NCBI GenBank assembly: GCA_002389665.1
Contig: DGNO01000004.1
Span: 297,511-361,510, forward strand
DNA from: Rhodobiaceae bacterium UBA4490
GTDB lineage: Bacteria; Pseudomonadota; Alphaproteobacteria; Parvibaculales; Parvibaculaceae
Length of the DNA stretch: 64,000 bases
Direction: 5' to 3'
Below, one piece after another: positions 20,057 to 31,017 of the stretch. The translations under genes and the position numbers were made by a program. The number at the start of each line of letters is the position of its first letter. Within the stretch, counting starts at the first letter, position 1. The notes under the pieces were generated by a model. It saw nothing but the letters and a program-made list of their open reading frames with translations. It did no database searches and was not told the origin of the DNA.

Positions 20057-22996
20057 TCAGTCGATCCTGAGCGCTTCTTTGAGAAGCTGGTTGAGTTCCT
20101 GCAAATGTTTGCTCATGAGACCCGTTGCGGGCGAGGCCGCGGCGGGCCGGCCCGCATAACGGGCCCGGTGATAGCGCGAATCGATATGGGTCAGCACCCA
20201 TTCGACATTGGGCTCGATGAAGTTCCATGCGCCCATATTCTTCGGCTCTTCCTGGCACCAGACGATTTCCGCCTGAGGGAAGCGCGAAAGCTCCTTGATC
20301 AAGGAACGGGCGGGGAAGGGATAAAGTTGCTCAACGCGCAGAAGATAGACATCGTTGATGCCGCGTTTCTCGCGCTCCTCGTAAAGATCGTAATAGACCT
20401 TGCCCGAGCACAGCACCACCCGCTTGATCTTGGAATCTTCGACGAGCTTGATTTCCTGATCCGGCAGCATTTCCGCGTCATCCCAAAGGAGACGGTGGAA
20501 AGACGAACCGGTCGCAAGCTCTTTCAGCGAAGATACGGCCCGTTTGTGACGGAGCAGCGACTTCGGCGTCATCAGCACCAGAGGCTTGCGGAAATTACGG
20601 TGCAGCTGGCGGCGCAGAATGTGGAAATAGTTCGCAGGCGTCGTGCAGTTCGCAACCTGCATATTGTCTTCCGCGCAGGCCTGCAAATAACGCTCGAGGC
20701 GGGCCGAAGAGTGCTCCGGCCCCTGCCCTTCGAAACCATGCGGCAAGAGCATGACGAGACCGGACATGCGCAGCCATTTGCGCTCGCCCGAGGAGATGAA
20801 CTGGTCGATAACGACCTGCGCGCCATTGGCGAAATCGCCGAACTGCGCTTCCCACATGACAAGGCAATTGGGCTCGGCCAGCGTATAGCCATATTCGAAC
20901 CCGAGAACGGCGTTTTCCGAGAGCATCGAGTTGATGACCTCATAGGTGCCGTCGGCGCCGATATTGTTGAGCGGCGTATATTCGCCCCCCGTTTCCTGGT
21001 CGTGCAGCACGGAATGGCGCTGGGAGAACGTGCCGCGCTCACTGTCCTGGCCGGACAGGCGCACACCGTAGCCTTCCTGCAGGAGCGTACCGAAAGCAAG
21101 ATGCTCGGCCATCGCCCAGTCGAGCCCTTCACCGGTCTCGATCATCTTGCGCCGGTTTTCCATTAGCCGCTGGATCGTACGGTGCGGGGCGAAGTCTTGC
21201 GGAATTTCCGTCAGCTTCAACCCGAGCTTGCGCAGATCCTCGATCTCGACATCCGTGTCCCCGCGCCGCGCTTCGCCCTCGGCTTTGGACAGGCCCGACC
21301 AGCGCCCATCCAGCCAGTCGGCCTTATTGGGGCGGAAAGCGTTCGCCGCTTCGAAGTCGCCCTCCAGCCGGTCGTTGAACGCCTGCATGCGCTGATCGGC
21401 CTCGTCCTGGGTGAGCGTGCCCTCTTCCACCAGACGGTCGGAATAGATCTTCACCGTGGTCGGATGTTCCTTGATCTTCCGGTACATCAAGGGCTGGGTG
21501 AACATGGGCTCATCGCCCTCGTTATGCCCGTTGCGCCGGTAGCAGAACATGTCGATGACGACAGGCTTGCGGAACTTCTGGCGGAACTCCGTCGCCACTT
21601 TCGCCGCATAGACCACTGCTTCCGGATCGTCCCCGTTCACATGGAAGATCGGCGCCGCCACCATCTTGGCAAGATCGGAAGGATAGGGCGAGGAGCGCGA
21701 ATTGATCGGGCTCGTCGTGAAACCGATCTGGTTGTTGACGATGAAGTGGATCGAGCCGCCGGACTTATGGCCCGTGAGCCCGGAAAGGCCGAGACATTCG
21801 GCCACCACGCCCTGGCCCGCAAACGCCGCATCGCCGTGAAGGAGCAGCGGAATGACGGTGCCGCGGTCGCGCCCGCGCTGGTCCTGCTTGGCGCGCGCCT
21901 TGCCCAGCACCACCGGATCGACGATCTCAAGGTGAGAAGGGTTGGCGGTCAGCGACAAGTGCACCTTGTTGCCGTCGAACTCACGGTCGGAAGACGCGCC
22001 GAGGTGATATTTCACATCGCCTGAGCCTTCCACATCTTCCGGATTGGACGAGCCGCCTTTGAATTCATGGAAGATCGCCTGATAAGGCTTGCTCATCACA
22101 GCGGCGAGCACATTGAGGCGGCCGCGGTGCGGCATGCCGATGACGATCTCTTCCACACCCAGCGCGCCGCCGCGCTTGATGATCTGCTCGAGCGCCGGGA
22201 TCGCAGCTTCCGCCCCATCGAGGCCGAAACGCTTCGTGCCGGTATATTTGCGCGCCAGAAACTTCTCGAAGCCTTCCGCCTCGATCAGCTTTTCAAGGAT
22301 CGCGAGCTTGCCCTGCTTGGTGAAGGAGATTTCCTTGTCCCGGCCTTCGATGCGCTCCTGCAGCCAGGCTTTTTCCACCGGGTCGGCGATATGCATGAAC
22401 TCGATGGCGAAGGTCGAACAATAGGTGCGGCGCAGAATGTCGAGCATCTCGCGCACCGTGGCCGTTTCGAGGCCGAGCACATTGTCGATGAAGATCGGCC
22501 GGTCCATGTCTTCCGGACCGAAGCCGTAGCTTGCCGGATCAAGCTCCGGGTGGTCCGATTTCGGACGCAGCTTCAAGGGGTCGATATCCGCATCGAGATG
22601 GCCGCGGATACGGTAGGCGCGGATCATCATCAGGGCACGGATGGAATCGAGCGTCGCAGAGCGGATATCCGCCTGGCTGGCGGAGGCGGGCGCCCTGTTT
22701 TCGATTTTCGCCTGGATTTTTGCCTGGTCGGCGGCAGGCCAATTGCTGTCGAGGGCGCTGACCAGCTCCCCGTTCGCATGGACCGGCCAGTCGGCGCGCG
22801 CCCAGGAAGGGCCCTTGGCCTCTTTCAGCACATCGTTCTTGTCATCGCCCAGGGAAGAGAAATAGGTCCGCCAATCGGCATCGACCGAGTTCGGGTCTTC
22901 TTGGTATTTGGCGTAAAGGCCTTCGACGAAAGTAGCGTTGGCCCCGAAGAGAAAGGAGGTCCGCTCAAATTCGTCGTTCGCGCTGTTTTTGCTCAT
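20057..22996 (-). CDS. sucA: 2-oxoglutarate dehydrogenase E1 (thiamine diphosphate-dependent)
   Basis: A protein of 979 aa from ATG 22996 (MSKNSANDEF); an in-frame extension to 23023 lacks family support. The N-terminal segment FLFGANATFVEGLY matches the E2-binding arm of SucA. ThDP-site motifs follow: GMPHRGRLNVLA, GDAAFAGQGVVAE and FMHIADP. Further on are FEYGYTLAEPN and LPHGFEGQGPEHSSARLER. It decarboxylates 2-oxoglutarate and passes the succinyl group to odhB. A 203-bp gap to sucD upstream may hold a promoter. Confidence 0.96.
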   Translation of the reverse strand: MSKNSANDEFERTSFLFGANATFVEGLYAKYQEDPNSVDADWRTYFSSLGDDKNDVLKEAKGPSWARADWPVHANGELVSALDSNWPAADQAKIQAKIENRAPASASQADIRSATLDSIRALMMIRAYRIRGHLDADIDPLKLRPKSDHPELDPASYGFGPEDMDRPIFIDNVLGLETATVREMLDILRRTYCSTFAIEFMHIADPVEKAWLQERIEGRDKEISFTKQGKLAILEKLIEAEGFEKFLARKYTGTKRFGLDGAEAAIPALEQIIKRGGALGVEEIVIGMPHRGRLNVLAAVMSKPYQAIFHEFKGGSSNPEDVEGSGDVKYHLGASSDREFDGNKVHLSLTANPSHLEIVDPVVLGKARAKQDQRGRDRGTVIPLLLHGDAAFAGQGVVAECLGLSGLTGHKSGGSIHFIVNNQIGFTTSPINSRSSPYPSDLAKMVAAPIFHVNGDDPEAVVYAAKVATEFRQKFRKPVVIDMFCYRRNGHNEGDEPMFTQPLMYRKIKEHPTTVKIYSDRLVEEGTLTQDEADQRMQAFNDRLEGDFEAANAFRPNKADWLDGRWSGLSKAEGEARRGDTDVEIEDLRKLGLKLTEIPQDFAPHRTIQRLMENRRKMIETGEGLDWAMAEHLAFGTLLQEGYGVRLSGQDSERGTFSQRHSVLHDQETGGEYTPLNNIGADGTYEVINSMLSENAVLGFEYGYTLAEPNCLVMWEAQFGDFANGAQVVIDQFISSGERKWLRMSGLVMLLPHGFEGQGPEHSSARLERYLQACAEDNMQVANCTTPANYFHILRRQLHRNFRKPLVLMTPKSLLRHKRAVSSLKELATGSSFHRLLWDDAEMLPDQEIKLVEDSKIKRVVLCSGKVYYDLYEEREKRGINDVYLLRVEQLYPFPARSLIKELSRFPQAEIVWCQEEPKNMGAWNFIEPNVEWVLTHIDSRYHRARYAGRPAAASPATGLMSKHLQELNQLLKEALRID

Positions 22997-23199
22997 CAAA
23001 CGGCCGGTGCGGGAGGCCCGCACCCCCCTTTATGTGAAGATGCCCGGCGTGCCGGTCTTATGGTTAAGAGTGTGGCACGCCGGGGGTTAACTAGCCATTT
23101 AAATTCTTGCGACGGCGCTTCAAGAGGCAGGTGCTAACTCATTGAAGCGGCGCAGAAGAATTCGTCCCCGATTCATTTCTTGAGCCGGGGACGCAGGGC

Positions 23200-24075
23200 T
23201 TATTTCTTCAGAAGATCGACCAGCGTGGTGCCGAGCGCGGCGGGCGAATCCGCCACCGCAATTCCGGCCGAGCGCATGGCTTCGATCTTGTCGTCGGCGC
23301 CGCCTTTGCCGCCAGCGATGATGGCGCCGGCGTGGCCCATGCGCCGTCCGGGAGGCGCGGTGACACCGGCAATGAAGCCGACCATCGGCTTCTTGACCTT
23401 GGAAGCTTTGATGAACTCGGCCGCTTCTTCTTCCGCCGAGCCGCCGATCTCCCCGATCATGATGATGGACTGGGTTTCATCATCGGCGAGGAACATTTCC
23501 AGCGCGTCGATGAACTCCGTGCCCTTCACCGGGTCGCCGCCGATCCCGATACAGGTCGACTGGCCGAGATTGGCTGCCGTGGTCTGCGCCACCGCTTCGT
23601 AAGTCAGCGTGCCGGAGCGCGAGACGATGCCCACCGAGCCGCGCTTATGGATGTGGCCCGGCATGATGCCGATCTTGCATTCGTCCGGCGTGATGACGCC
23701 CGGGCAGTTCGGTCCGATGAGACGGGTGTTCGAGCCGCCGAGGGCGCGCTTCACCTTCACCATGTCGAGCACCGGAATGCCTTCGGTGATGCAGACGGCA
23801 AGCTCGATGCCCGCATCGATGGCTTCCAGGATCGCATCGGCCGCGAAAGGCGGGGGCACATAGATCGCGGAGGCATTCGCGCCGGTCTTTTCCACCGCTT
23901 CGCCCACCGTGTCGAAGACCGGCAGATCGAGATGCGTGCTGCCGCCTTTGCCGGGGCTCACGCCGCCGACCATCTTCGTGCCGTAGGCGATCGCCTGCTC
24001 GGAGTGGAACGTGCCCTGATTGCCGGTGAAGCCCTGGCAAATGACTTTGGTATTCTTATCGACCAGAACAGCCAT
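23200..24075 (-). CDS. sucD: succinyl-CoA synthetase alpha subunit
   Basis: A protein of 291 aa. CoA-binding Rossmann domain ([16 protein letters not shown]), then [15 protein letters not shown], and the phosphorylated His in [11 protein letters not shown]. With SucC it couples succinyl-CoA cleavage to ATP or GTP formation. Its start codon shares one base with the sucC stop (TAATG), so the two subunits are coupled translationally. Confidence 0.97.
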   Translation of the reverse strand: MAVLVDKNTKVICQGFTGNQGTFHSEQAIAYGTKMVGGVSPGKGGSTHLDLPVFDTVGEAVEKTGANASAIYVPPPFAADAILEAIDAGIELAVCITEGIPVLDMVKVKRALGGSNTRLIGPNCPGVITPDECKIGIMPGHIHKRGSVGIVSRSGTLTYEAVAQTTAANLGQSTCIGIGGDPVKGTEFIDALEMFLADDETQSIIMIGEIGGSAEEEAAEFIKASKVKKPMVGFIAGVTAPPGRRMGHAGAIIAGGKGGADDKIEAMRSAGIAVADSPAALGTTLVDLLKK

Positions 24076-25244
24076 TACGCGGCCTCCTTCACGGCTTTGG
24101 TAATTTTGTCTGCGGCATCGGCAAGATTATCCGCCGAGATGATCGGCAGACCGCTTTCCGCCATGATCTTCTTACCGAGATCCACATTCGTGCCTTCAAG
24201 GCGCACGACCAGCGGCACATTGAGCGAGACTTCCTTCGCCGCGGCGACAACGCCCTCGGCAATGATGTCGCAGCGCATGATGCCGCCGAAGATGTTGACC
24301 AGAATGCCGTTCACATTCGGGTCCGACAGAATGATCTTGAACGCCGCCGTCACTTTTTCTTTCGTCGCGCCGCCGCCCACATCGAGGAAGTTCGCCGGCT
24401 CTTCGCCGTAGAGCTTGATGATATCCATCGTCGCCATGGCAAGGCCTGCGCCGTTCACCATGCAGCCGATCGTGCCGTCGAGCTTGACGTAGTTCAGATC
24501 GTATTTCGATGCTTCGATCTCGCTCGGATCTTCTTCGTCGAGATCGCGCAGCTCGGCGAGATCCTTGTGACGGTAGAGCGCGTTATCGTCGAAATTCACT
24601 TTCGCATCGAGGCAGAGCAGATCGCCGTCCTTGTTGACGATGAGCGGATTGATTTCGAGCATGCTCATATCCGCATCGACAAAGGCTTTATAAAGGTTCT
24701 GGATCAGCGCCGTGCACTGCTTCACCTGATCGCCCTTGAGGCCAAGCGCGAATGCGACGCGCCGGCCATGAAAGCCGGAAACACCGGAGGCCGGATCGAC
24801 CGAGAAGGTGAGAATTTTTTCGGGGCTTTCCGCCGCCACTTCCTCGATATCCATGCCGCCTTCGGTGGAGGCGATGAACGCGACGCGGCCCGTGGCGCGG
24901 TCGACGAGGCAGGAGAGATAAAGCTCGCGCTCGATGGCCGAGCCGTCTTCGATGTAAAGGCGCTTGACCTCTTTGCCTTCCGGCCCGGTCTGGTGCGTGA
25001 CCAGCGTCAGGCCGAGCATCCGCTTGGCTTCGGCTTCGACCTCTTCGATCGACTTGACGACTTTCACACCGCCTGCCTTGCCGCGGCCGCCCGCGTGGAT
25101 TTGCGCTTTGACGACCCAGATGGGACCGCCGAGTTCTTTCGCCGCCTTCACAGCTTCCTCTGCCGTGAATGCCGGAATGCCCTTGGCAACGGGCACACCG
25201 TATTTCGCAAGGACAGCTTTCGCCTGGTATTCGTGAATATTCAT
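24075..25244 (-). CDS. sucC: succinyl-CoA synthetase beta subunit
   Basis: A protein of 389 aa from ATG 25244, giving the universal start MNIHEYQAK; the frame is open 12 codons further up without support. The ATP-grasp domain includes [26 protein letters not shown] and [10 protein letters not shown]. It is the first gene of the sucC-sucD-sucA-odhB-lpdA unit; the 280 bp upstream has TATAAC about 55 bp before the start, but no convincing -35. Confidence 0.97.
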   Translation of the reverse strand: MNIHEYQAKAVLAKYGVPVAKGIPAFTAEEAVKAAKELGGPIWVVKAQIHAGGRGKAGGVKVVKSIEEVEAEAKRMLGLTLVTHQTGPEGKEVKRLYIEDGSAIERELYLSCLVDRATGRVAFIASTEGGMDIEEVAAESPEKILTFSVDPASGVSGFHGRRVAFALGLKGDQVKQCTALIQNLYKAFVDADMSMLEINPLIVNKDGDLLCLDAKVNFDDNALYRHKDLAELRDLDEEDPSEIEASKYDLNYVKLDGTIGCMVNGAGLAMATMDIIKLYGEEPANFLDVGGGATKEKVTAAFKIILSDPNVNGILVNIFGGIMRCDIIAEGVVAAAKEVSLNVPLVVRLEGTNVDLGKKIMAESGLPIISADNLADAADKITKAVKEAA

Positions 25245-25463
25245 ATGGACTCGACCGGCTGAGGCATGCGCGGGACCCACACATGCGAGGGTTATAAAAA
25301 TTGCCTAATCGGTGCCGAGTTATAGCACTCGTCACTCCGATAGCAACCGCGAACTGCGGTCCTTTGCCGCAGCCAAGCGTGACGCGGCGCAAAGAGAAAA
25401 AATGAACGTATTTTCAGTTCGCAGCCGCTCTGCCGCCTACCCTGCAACACAAACTGCCAATGC

Positions 25464-25487
25464 AAAAGGGGCAACCGGAGCTGCCCC
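25464..25487 (-). terminator. rho-independent terminator after the metallo-beta-lactamase gene
   Basis: Stem GGGGCA/TGCCCC (25468-25487) with an 8-base loop; on the minus strand it is followed by TTTT. It lies about 40 bp past the stop at 25525 and separates that gene from sucC. Confidence 0.75.
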
Positions 25488-25524
25488 TTATAAAGGTATC
25501 CATCGCCGCTTTGTCAGCGTCTCA

Positions 25525-26607
25525 TCACCACTGGCTCTCCTGAATGTCAGAAGAGTTCACCGGCAATTTCAGATAGAGCCCGTCCCGGCCAATTTCGACA
25601 TTCACGGCACGCACCTCGGCAACCCCGCGCAGGAAAATCGAGCGGGCGAGCGCATTGGGCAGCGGCGGCACCACATGGGAATAGACGAGAAGCCCCGCCC
25701 CCGCCTCATTGGCCGCTTCCGCCGCCTCCACCGGGCTTGTGTGATAGGTCAGCGTGTCGCGCAGGATCTGCGCGGTATCGGGCAGGCGCGGTTCGATGCC
25801 GCGCGCCAGCGTTTCGACCATATGCGGGGCAAGCGCCTCATGCACCATCACGTCCGCACCCTTGCCGTGACGCACGACATTGGGATGCTTCACCGTATCG
25901 CCTGAAAAAACGACGGAGCGGTCCTTGTAATCGATCCGGTAGCCATAGGCCGGGTCCACCGGCGCATGGCCGACGCGGAAGGCGGTGATCTTCAGCCCGT
26001 CTTCCTCAAGCACCACCGCTTCCGAAAAATCATTGAGCAGCGGCACGGGCTGAGGCGCATAGCGCGCGCCGGAAGGCGGCATGATTTCCGCGCCGTGATG
26101 CGCGGTTCTGTAAACGCTGTCGAGCGCATAAGCCGCCGAAAACCCGTCCGTCACTTGTTTCACACCAGCCGGGCCATAAACTTTGAGCGGTTCATGGCGC
26201 CCCTGCGCCCAGCTCTGCAGCACGATATTGGGCAGGCCCGCAATATGGTCCGAATGAAAATGGGTGAGCAGCACGCCCGATAGCGCACCGATGGGCATTT
26301 GGAGCGCGGCGATCTTTTCCGCCGCCCCGCCGCCCGCATCGATCAGGAAAAAGCGCCCGCCTGCAAAGACCCCGATACAGGCCTGGCCCCGCTCCGCATC
26401 GGGCAAGGGCGAGCCCGTGCCGCAAAAGACGATATGGAGCGCGTCATCGTCCAGAAGCGCAGTGCGCACATGGCCCGCCCGCGCCTCCACCGCCCGGGTG
26501 AAAAGCGCATCCTGCACGGCCGGCACTTGCAGCGCCCCGTAAAGCGCGCCCGCCAGAAGCACGGCCACGCCCAAAATGCCCACGCCCAGTTTTCCCCGCT
26601 TTGTCAT
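25525..26607 (-). CDS. membrane-anchored or exported metallo-beta-lactamase fold hydrolase (RNase Z/arylsulfatase-like group)
   Basis: A protein of 360 aa from ATG 26607 (AGGAG 7 bp upstream). One hydrophobic segment (residues about 6-26) suggests export or a membrane anchor. The MBL core has the full metal set: THFHSDHIAG, a further His in FRVGHAPVD, FSGDTVKH, and a final YSHVVPP. FCGTGSPLPDAERGQA is typical of the RNase Z/AtsA-like branch. The signal sequence argues against tRNA processing; the substrate is unknown. It is divergent from a TetR gene with a shared operator, so probably induced by a ligand of that regulator. Confidence 0.8.
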   Translation of the reverse strand: MTKRGKLGVGILGVAVLLAGALYGALQVPAVQDALFTRAVEARAGHVRTALLDDDALHIVFCGTGSPLPDAERGQACIGVFAGGRFFLIDAGGGAAEKIAALQMPIGALSGVLLTHFHSDHIAGLPNIVLQSWAQGRHEPLKVYGPAGVKQVTDGFSAAYALDSVYRTAHHGAEIMPPSGARYAPQPVPLLNDFSEAVVLEEDGLKITAFRVGHAPVDPAYGYRIDYKDRSVVFSGDTVKHPNVVRHGKGADVMVHEALAPHMVETLARGIEPRLPDTAQILRDTLTYHTSPVEAAEAANEAGAGLLVYSHVVPPLPNALARSIFLRGVAEVRAVNVEIGRDGLYLKLPVNSSDIQESQW

Positions 26608-26624
26608 GCTCGCTCCTATAAACA

Positions 26625-26644
26625 TGAACTTGAATTCAAATTCA
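26625..26644. promoter_or_regulatory. TetR-type operator between divergent genes
   Basis: A 20-bp near-perfect palindrome, TGAACTTGAATTCAAATTCA (one mismatched pair), centred in the 90 bp between the MBL gene and the TetR gene. It starts 18 bp upstream of the MBL start and would be on both promoters. Confidence 0.7.
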
Positions 26645-26697
26645 TATTCCGTCAGAATAGACCCTGCGTCAAGCGCCGTCCTTTACCTGGAGAAAAG

Positions 26698-27336
26698 ATG
26701 CCCGAGCCCCTTCCCTCGCCTGCCCCCGCCATGCGCCGCGCCAGCCAGGCCCGCGCCCGCGACAAGCAGGAAAAGCTGCTCGGCGCCGCCCTCACCCTTG
26801 TCGCCGAGCGCGGCTTTGAGGATGTGAAGATGAGCGACATCACCGCGCGGGCCGACTGCGCGGTCGGTACCGCCTATTACCTCTTCGGCAACAAAGAAGG
26901 GCTCTTCCGGGCGCTGAAGGAGCGCTTCACCGAAGAGATGAACACCAAGATCGACGCGCTGGGCGAGCGCCCGGAACTGACAAGCGCCCCCCTTGCCGAG
27001 GTGATGGGGGAAATCGTGCGCGCCATTCTGGCCGATCTGCGCGCCAATGAAGGCGTGCTGCGCGCCGCCCTTGCCCGCTCGGCCAATGCGCCGGACGAAT
27101 GGCTGAGCTTCCGCGATCTCGTGCAGCGCTTGCAGCACCGCCTGGCCGGGGAGCTTGGCCCGCGCCTCAAAGAGATCGCTCATCCCGACCCGCGCCTTGC
27201 GCTCGGTTTTGCATTGCAGCTCATTTTCAGTACGGCGGCCAATACGCTGCTCAACGATCCGGGCCCCTTACATCTGCATGACAGCGCGCTCGAGCGCGAG
27301 CTGACCCGCATGGCCTGCGCCTATCTCGGCCTTTAA
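26698..27336 (+). CDS. TetR/AcrR family transcriptional regulator
   Basis: A protein of 212 aa from ATG 26698 (GGAGAAAAG upstream); the frame is open further up but only as antisense to the MBL gene. The N-terminal helix-turn-helix is clear: LLGAALTLVAERGFEDVKMS, then GTAYYLFGNKEGLF. The C-terminal ligand domain (about 75-212) is not assignable to a subgroup. It probably represses itself and the divergent hydrolase through 26625-26644. The pair sits between mdh and sucC, which are commonly adjacent in alphaproteobacteria. Confidence 0.9.
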   Translation: MPEPLPSPAPAMRRASQARARDKQEKLLGAALTLVAERGFEDVKMSDITARADCAVGTAYYLFGNKEGLFRALKERFTEEMNTKIDALGERPELTSAPLAEVMGEIVRAILADLRANEGVLRAALARSANAPDEWLSFRDLVQRLQHRLAGELGPRLKEIAHPDPRLALGFALQLIFSTAANTLLNDPGPLHLHDSALERELTRMACAYLGL

Positions 27337-27360
27337 GGCACACTGGCAAACAGGGAGCAT

Positions 27361-27387
27361 AAGAAAAGGGGCCGCCGCGGCAGCCCC
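27361..27387 (-). terminator. rho-independent terminator of mdh
   Basis: GC stem (GGGGC...GCCCC with an inner extension, about 27368-27387) followed on the minus strand by TTTTCTT. It lies about 27 bp past the mdh stop, in the gap to the convergent tetR gene. Confidence 0.8.
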
Positions 27388-27413
27388 TTCGCCATTCCAC
27401 ACATGCGGAAAAC

Positions 27414-28884
<1,471 letters not shown>

Positions 28885-29613
28885 ATGCCGAAGGGGTTCG
28901 TGAGTTTCGTTAAATCTTCCATTTCCGGCCAGCCGGGCAAAGGGCGCAAGCTGCGCAATGCAGCGCTGACCGCCGTACTCGGCCTTTCCTTGAGCGGCTG
29001 CGGCGCACCGTTGATCGGCGCCGTGACGGTGGGCGAAGTACTCACCATCGCCGGGATTTCCGCCAGCTTCATTACCGGCCGCGATCTGACCGAACATGCG
29101 CTTTCCGCCGCCACAGGCAAGGACTGCCGGATGCTGGAAAGCGTTCTGCGCTCCGACCGCGGCTTTTGCGAGGAGCACGGGTCCACCGCCACGAAAGAAG
29201 ATTTCGGCGGGCTGATGGCCCTCCTGGAACCCGACACCGCGGGCACCGCAACGGCGCTGGCGAGCGCCCATCAGCCGCGCCTTGCCGCTGCTGAAATTCA
29301 CGGCTTCCGCCCCATCGACCGGCAGAAGCTGGAGCGCAATTTCACCCTCGACCGGGCCGCCGTGCCCGCCAAGACGAAGGCCCGCGGCGAGCGGCTTTCC
29401 TTCGGCTTCCTGCAGGCCTCCTACGGGCAGACCTGGAGCTACGAGCTGACGGCGGAAAAGAAACTGCGCGTAGCCGAAGCCAAAGCGGCGGGCGAAGCAG
29501 CAAAGCGGGATAACACGCCGGTAAAAACGGCCGCCGTGAACACCCGGCCCGAGCCGAAGCCGCTGCCGGCCCAGCGCTCGGACGGCAAGGTGATTTTCCC
29601 GATTACCCGCTAA
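28885..29613 (+). CDS. predicted lipoprotein, uncharacterised
   Basis: A protein of 242 aa. A basic N-region (KGRKLRN) and hydrophobic stretch lead to the lipobox LSGC (Cys39). The mature part has a short hydrophobic segment (GEVLTIAGISASFITG), then TEHALSAATGKDCRMLESVL with several Cys, then a Lys/Ala-rich helical region and a Pro-rich tail. The phrase ATGKDCRM recurs, as I recall, in an uncharacterised alphaproteobacterial family, but I cannot give a function. It converges on zapE with a 13-bp gap. Confidence 0.7.
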   Translation: MPKGFVSFVKSSISGQPGKGRKLRNAALTAVLGLSLSGCGAPLIGAVTVGEVLTIAGISASFITGRDLTEHALSAATGKDCRMLESVLRSDRGFCEEHGSTATKEDFGGLMALLEPDTAGTATALASAHQPRLAAAEIHGFRPIDRQKLERNFTLDRAAVPAKTKARGERLSFGFLQASYGQTWSYELTAEKKLRVAEAKAAGEAAKRDNTPVKTAAVNTRPEPKPLPAQRSDGKVIFPITR

Positions 29614-29626
29614 GAGACACCGAAAC

Positions 29627-30760
29627 TCAATCGGCGGCGTGAAGGGCGGCATCCTCGCCCAGATACTCCGCCGATTGCATTTCCATCAGCCGCGACACCG
29701 TGCGCTCGAACTCGAACGCCCCGTCCCCTGAAGGATAAAGCGCCTGGGGCGCAGCTTCGGCGGAGGCGACGAGCTTTACGCGCGCCTCGTAAAGCGCATC
29801 GATCAGCGTGACGAAGCGCTTGGCCTCATTGCGCCGCGCGGGCCCGAGCTGAGGAATATCGTCGATCAGTACCGTATCGAATGTTTCGGCAATTTTCAGA
29901 TAGTCGGCCGCGCCGAGCGGCTTTTCACACAGATCGGCAAAGGAAAACCGCGCCACACCGTGCGCCGCGCAGGGCACTTCCACCGCCCGCCCCTTCACTT
30001 CAAGGCGCCGCGCATGGCCCTGCGCCCCGTCGGTCAGCGCAGCGAACGCCTCATCCATCGCGGCGCGGGCGGGGCTCCCGAGCGGTGTGTGATAGACCTG
30101 CATTCCCATCATCCGGTCGAGCCGGTAATCGCGCTCGCTTTCAAGGCTGAGCACTTCCATCTCTTCCTTGATGAGCGCAATGAAGGGGAGAAACCGGTGC
30201 CGGTTGAGCCCGCCCTCGTAAAGCCCGTCGGGCGCCCGGTTCGAGGTGGCGACCACCACCACCCCCCGCTCGAAAAGCGCCGTGAACAGGCGCCCGAGGA
30301 TCGAGGCATCGGCAATGTCATGCACCTGAAATTCATCGAAGCAGAGAAGCTGGGCTTCCGCGGCGATCAGGTCGGCGACGGGGGGAATGGGATCATCGCC
30401 CTTGGCCTTGCCCGCCTTTTCTTTTTGCCGCCAGGCAAAGATGCGCTCATGGGTCTGCGACATGAAGGCGTGAAAATGCACCCGGCGCTTCTGGGCAAGA
30501 GGCGCGCCCTCGAAGAAGAGATCCATCAGCATGGATTTGCCGCGTCCGACATCGCCCCAAAGATAAATGCCTTCGGGCGGGCTCACCGGCTTGCCGATGC
30601 CGAAGCGGCGCAGCGGCCCTGCCTTCTTGCCCGGCCGCCAGGATAAAAGCTCGTCATGCAGGCGCGCCAAATGCCCCGCCGCCCGTTCCTGCGCCGGGTC
30701 ATGCGCGATCTCGCCGGCCGCGACACGCGCGCGGTATGCCTGTAAGGGCCCCTCGCTCAT
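29627..30760 (-). CDS. zapE: cell division ATPase ZapE (AFG1 family)
   Basis: A protein of 377 aa. Walker A GDVGRGKSMLMDLFF and Walker B LLCFDEFQVHDIAD are AFG1-specific, as are VATSNRAPDGLYEGGL and FILIDDIPQLG-like residues near the end (LIDDIPQL). ZapE interacts with the Z-ring in E. coli and its mitochondrial homologue acts in protein quality control. It is usually close to mdh and suc genes in alphaproteobacteria, as here. Confidence 0.93.
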   Translation of the reverse strand: MSEGPLQAYRARVAAGEIAHDPAQERAAGHLARLHDELLSWRPGKKAGPLRRFGIGKPVSPPEGIYLWGDVGRGKSMLMDLFFEGAPLAQKRRVHFHAFMSQTHERIFAWRQKEKAGKAKGDDPIPPVADLIAAEAQLLCFDEFQVHDIADASILGRLFTALFERGVVVVATSNRAPDGLYEGGLNRHRFLPFIALIKEEMEVLSLESERDYRLDRMMGMQVYHTPLGSPARAAMDEAFAALTDGAQGHARRLEVKGRAVEVPCAAHGVARFSFADLCEKPLGAADYLKIAETFDTVLIDDIPQLGPARRNEAKRFVTLIDALYEARVKLVASAEAAPQALYPSGDGAFEFERTVSRLMEMQSAEYLGEDAALHAAD

Positions 30761-30890
30761 GAGGCGCTTTTAGCGCATATGCCGCAGAAAGCAATCGCTT
30801 CGCGGGAAGAACAATTGACGAACGAGGTGTGCCCGATGACAGGAGTGCGTTTGAGGGTTACTGCAGGCGCTGTTCTATTACAGGAAGCTG

Positions 30891-30922
30891 CATGGACCCC
30901 GGCTCGGGGGCCGGGGTGACAC
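30891..30922. repeat. dispersed palindromic intergenic repeat, copy A
   Basis: A short element reading CATGGACCCCGG, a loop, then CCGGGGTGACAC. It is the reverse orientation of copy B (30965-30994). The two lie tail to tail downstream of nat and upstream of zapE. Confidence 0.8.
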
Positions 30923-30964
30923 GGAGTGCATTGGGAAAGCTCAGTGCCCGCTCCACACGCATGC

Positions 30965-30994
30965 TGTCACCCCGGGCTTGACCCGGGGTCCATG
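30965..30994. repeat. dispersed palindromic intergenic repeat, copy B
   Basis: TGTCACCCCGGG, loop CTTGA, then CCCGGGGTCCATG. It pairs with copy A to form a possible long cruciform, and matches the elements at 52838-52924 and 59741-59858. Confidence 0.85.
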
Positions 30995-31017
30995 AAGCGG
31001 CGCGGCAACCACCTGCC

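Noticed and set aside
30891..30994. Repeats considered as a CRISPR or terminator pair
   Set aside because: Units alternate in orientation, have no regular spacers or T-tracts, and recur elsewhere in intergenic DNA, so they fit REP-like elements.
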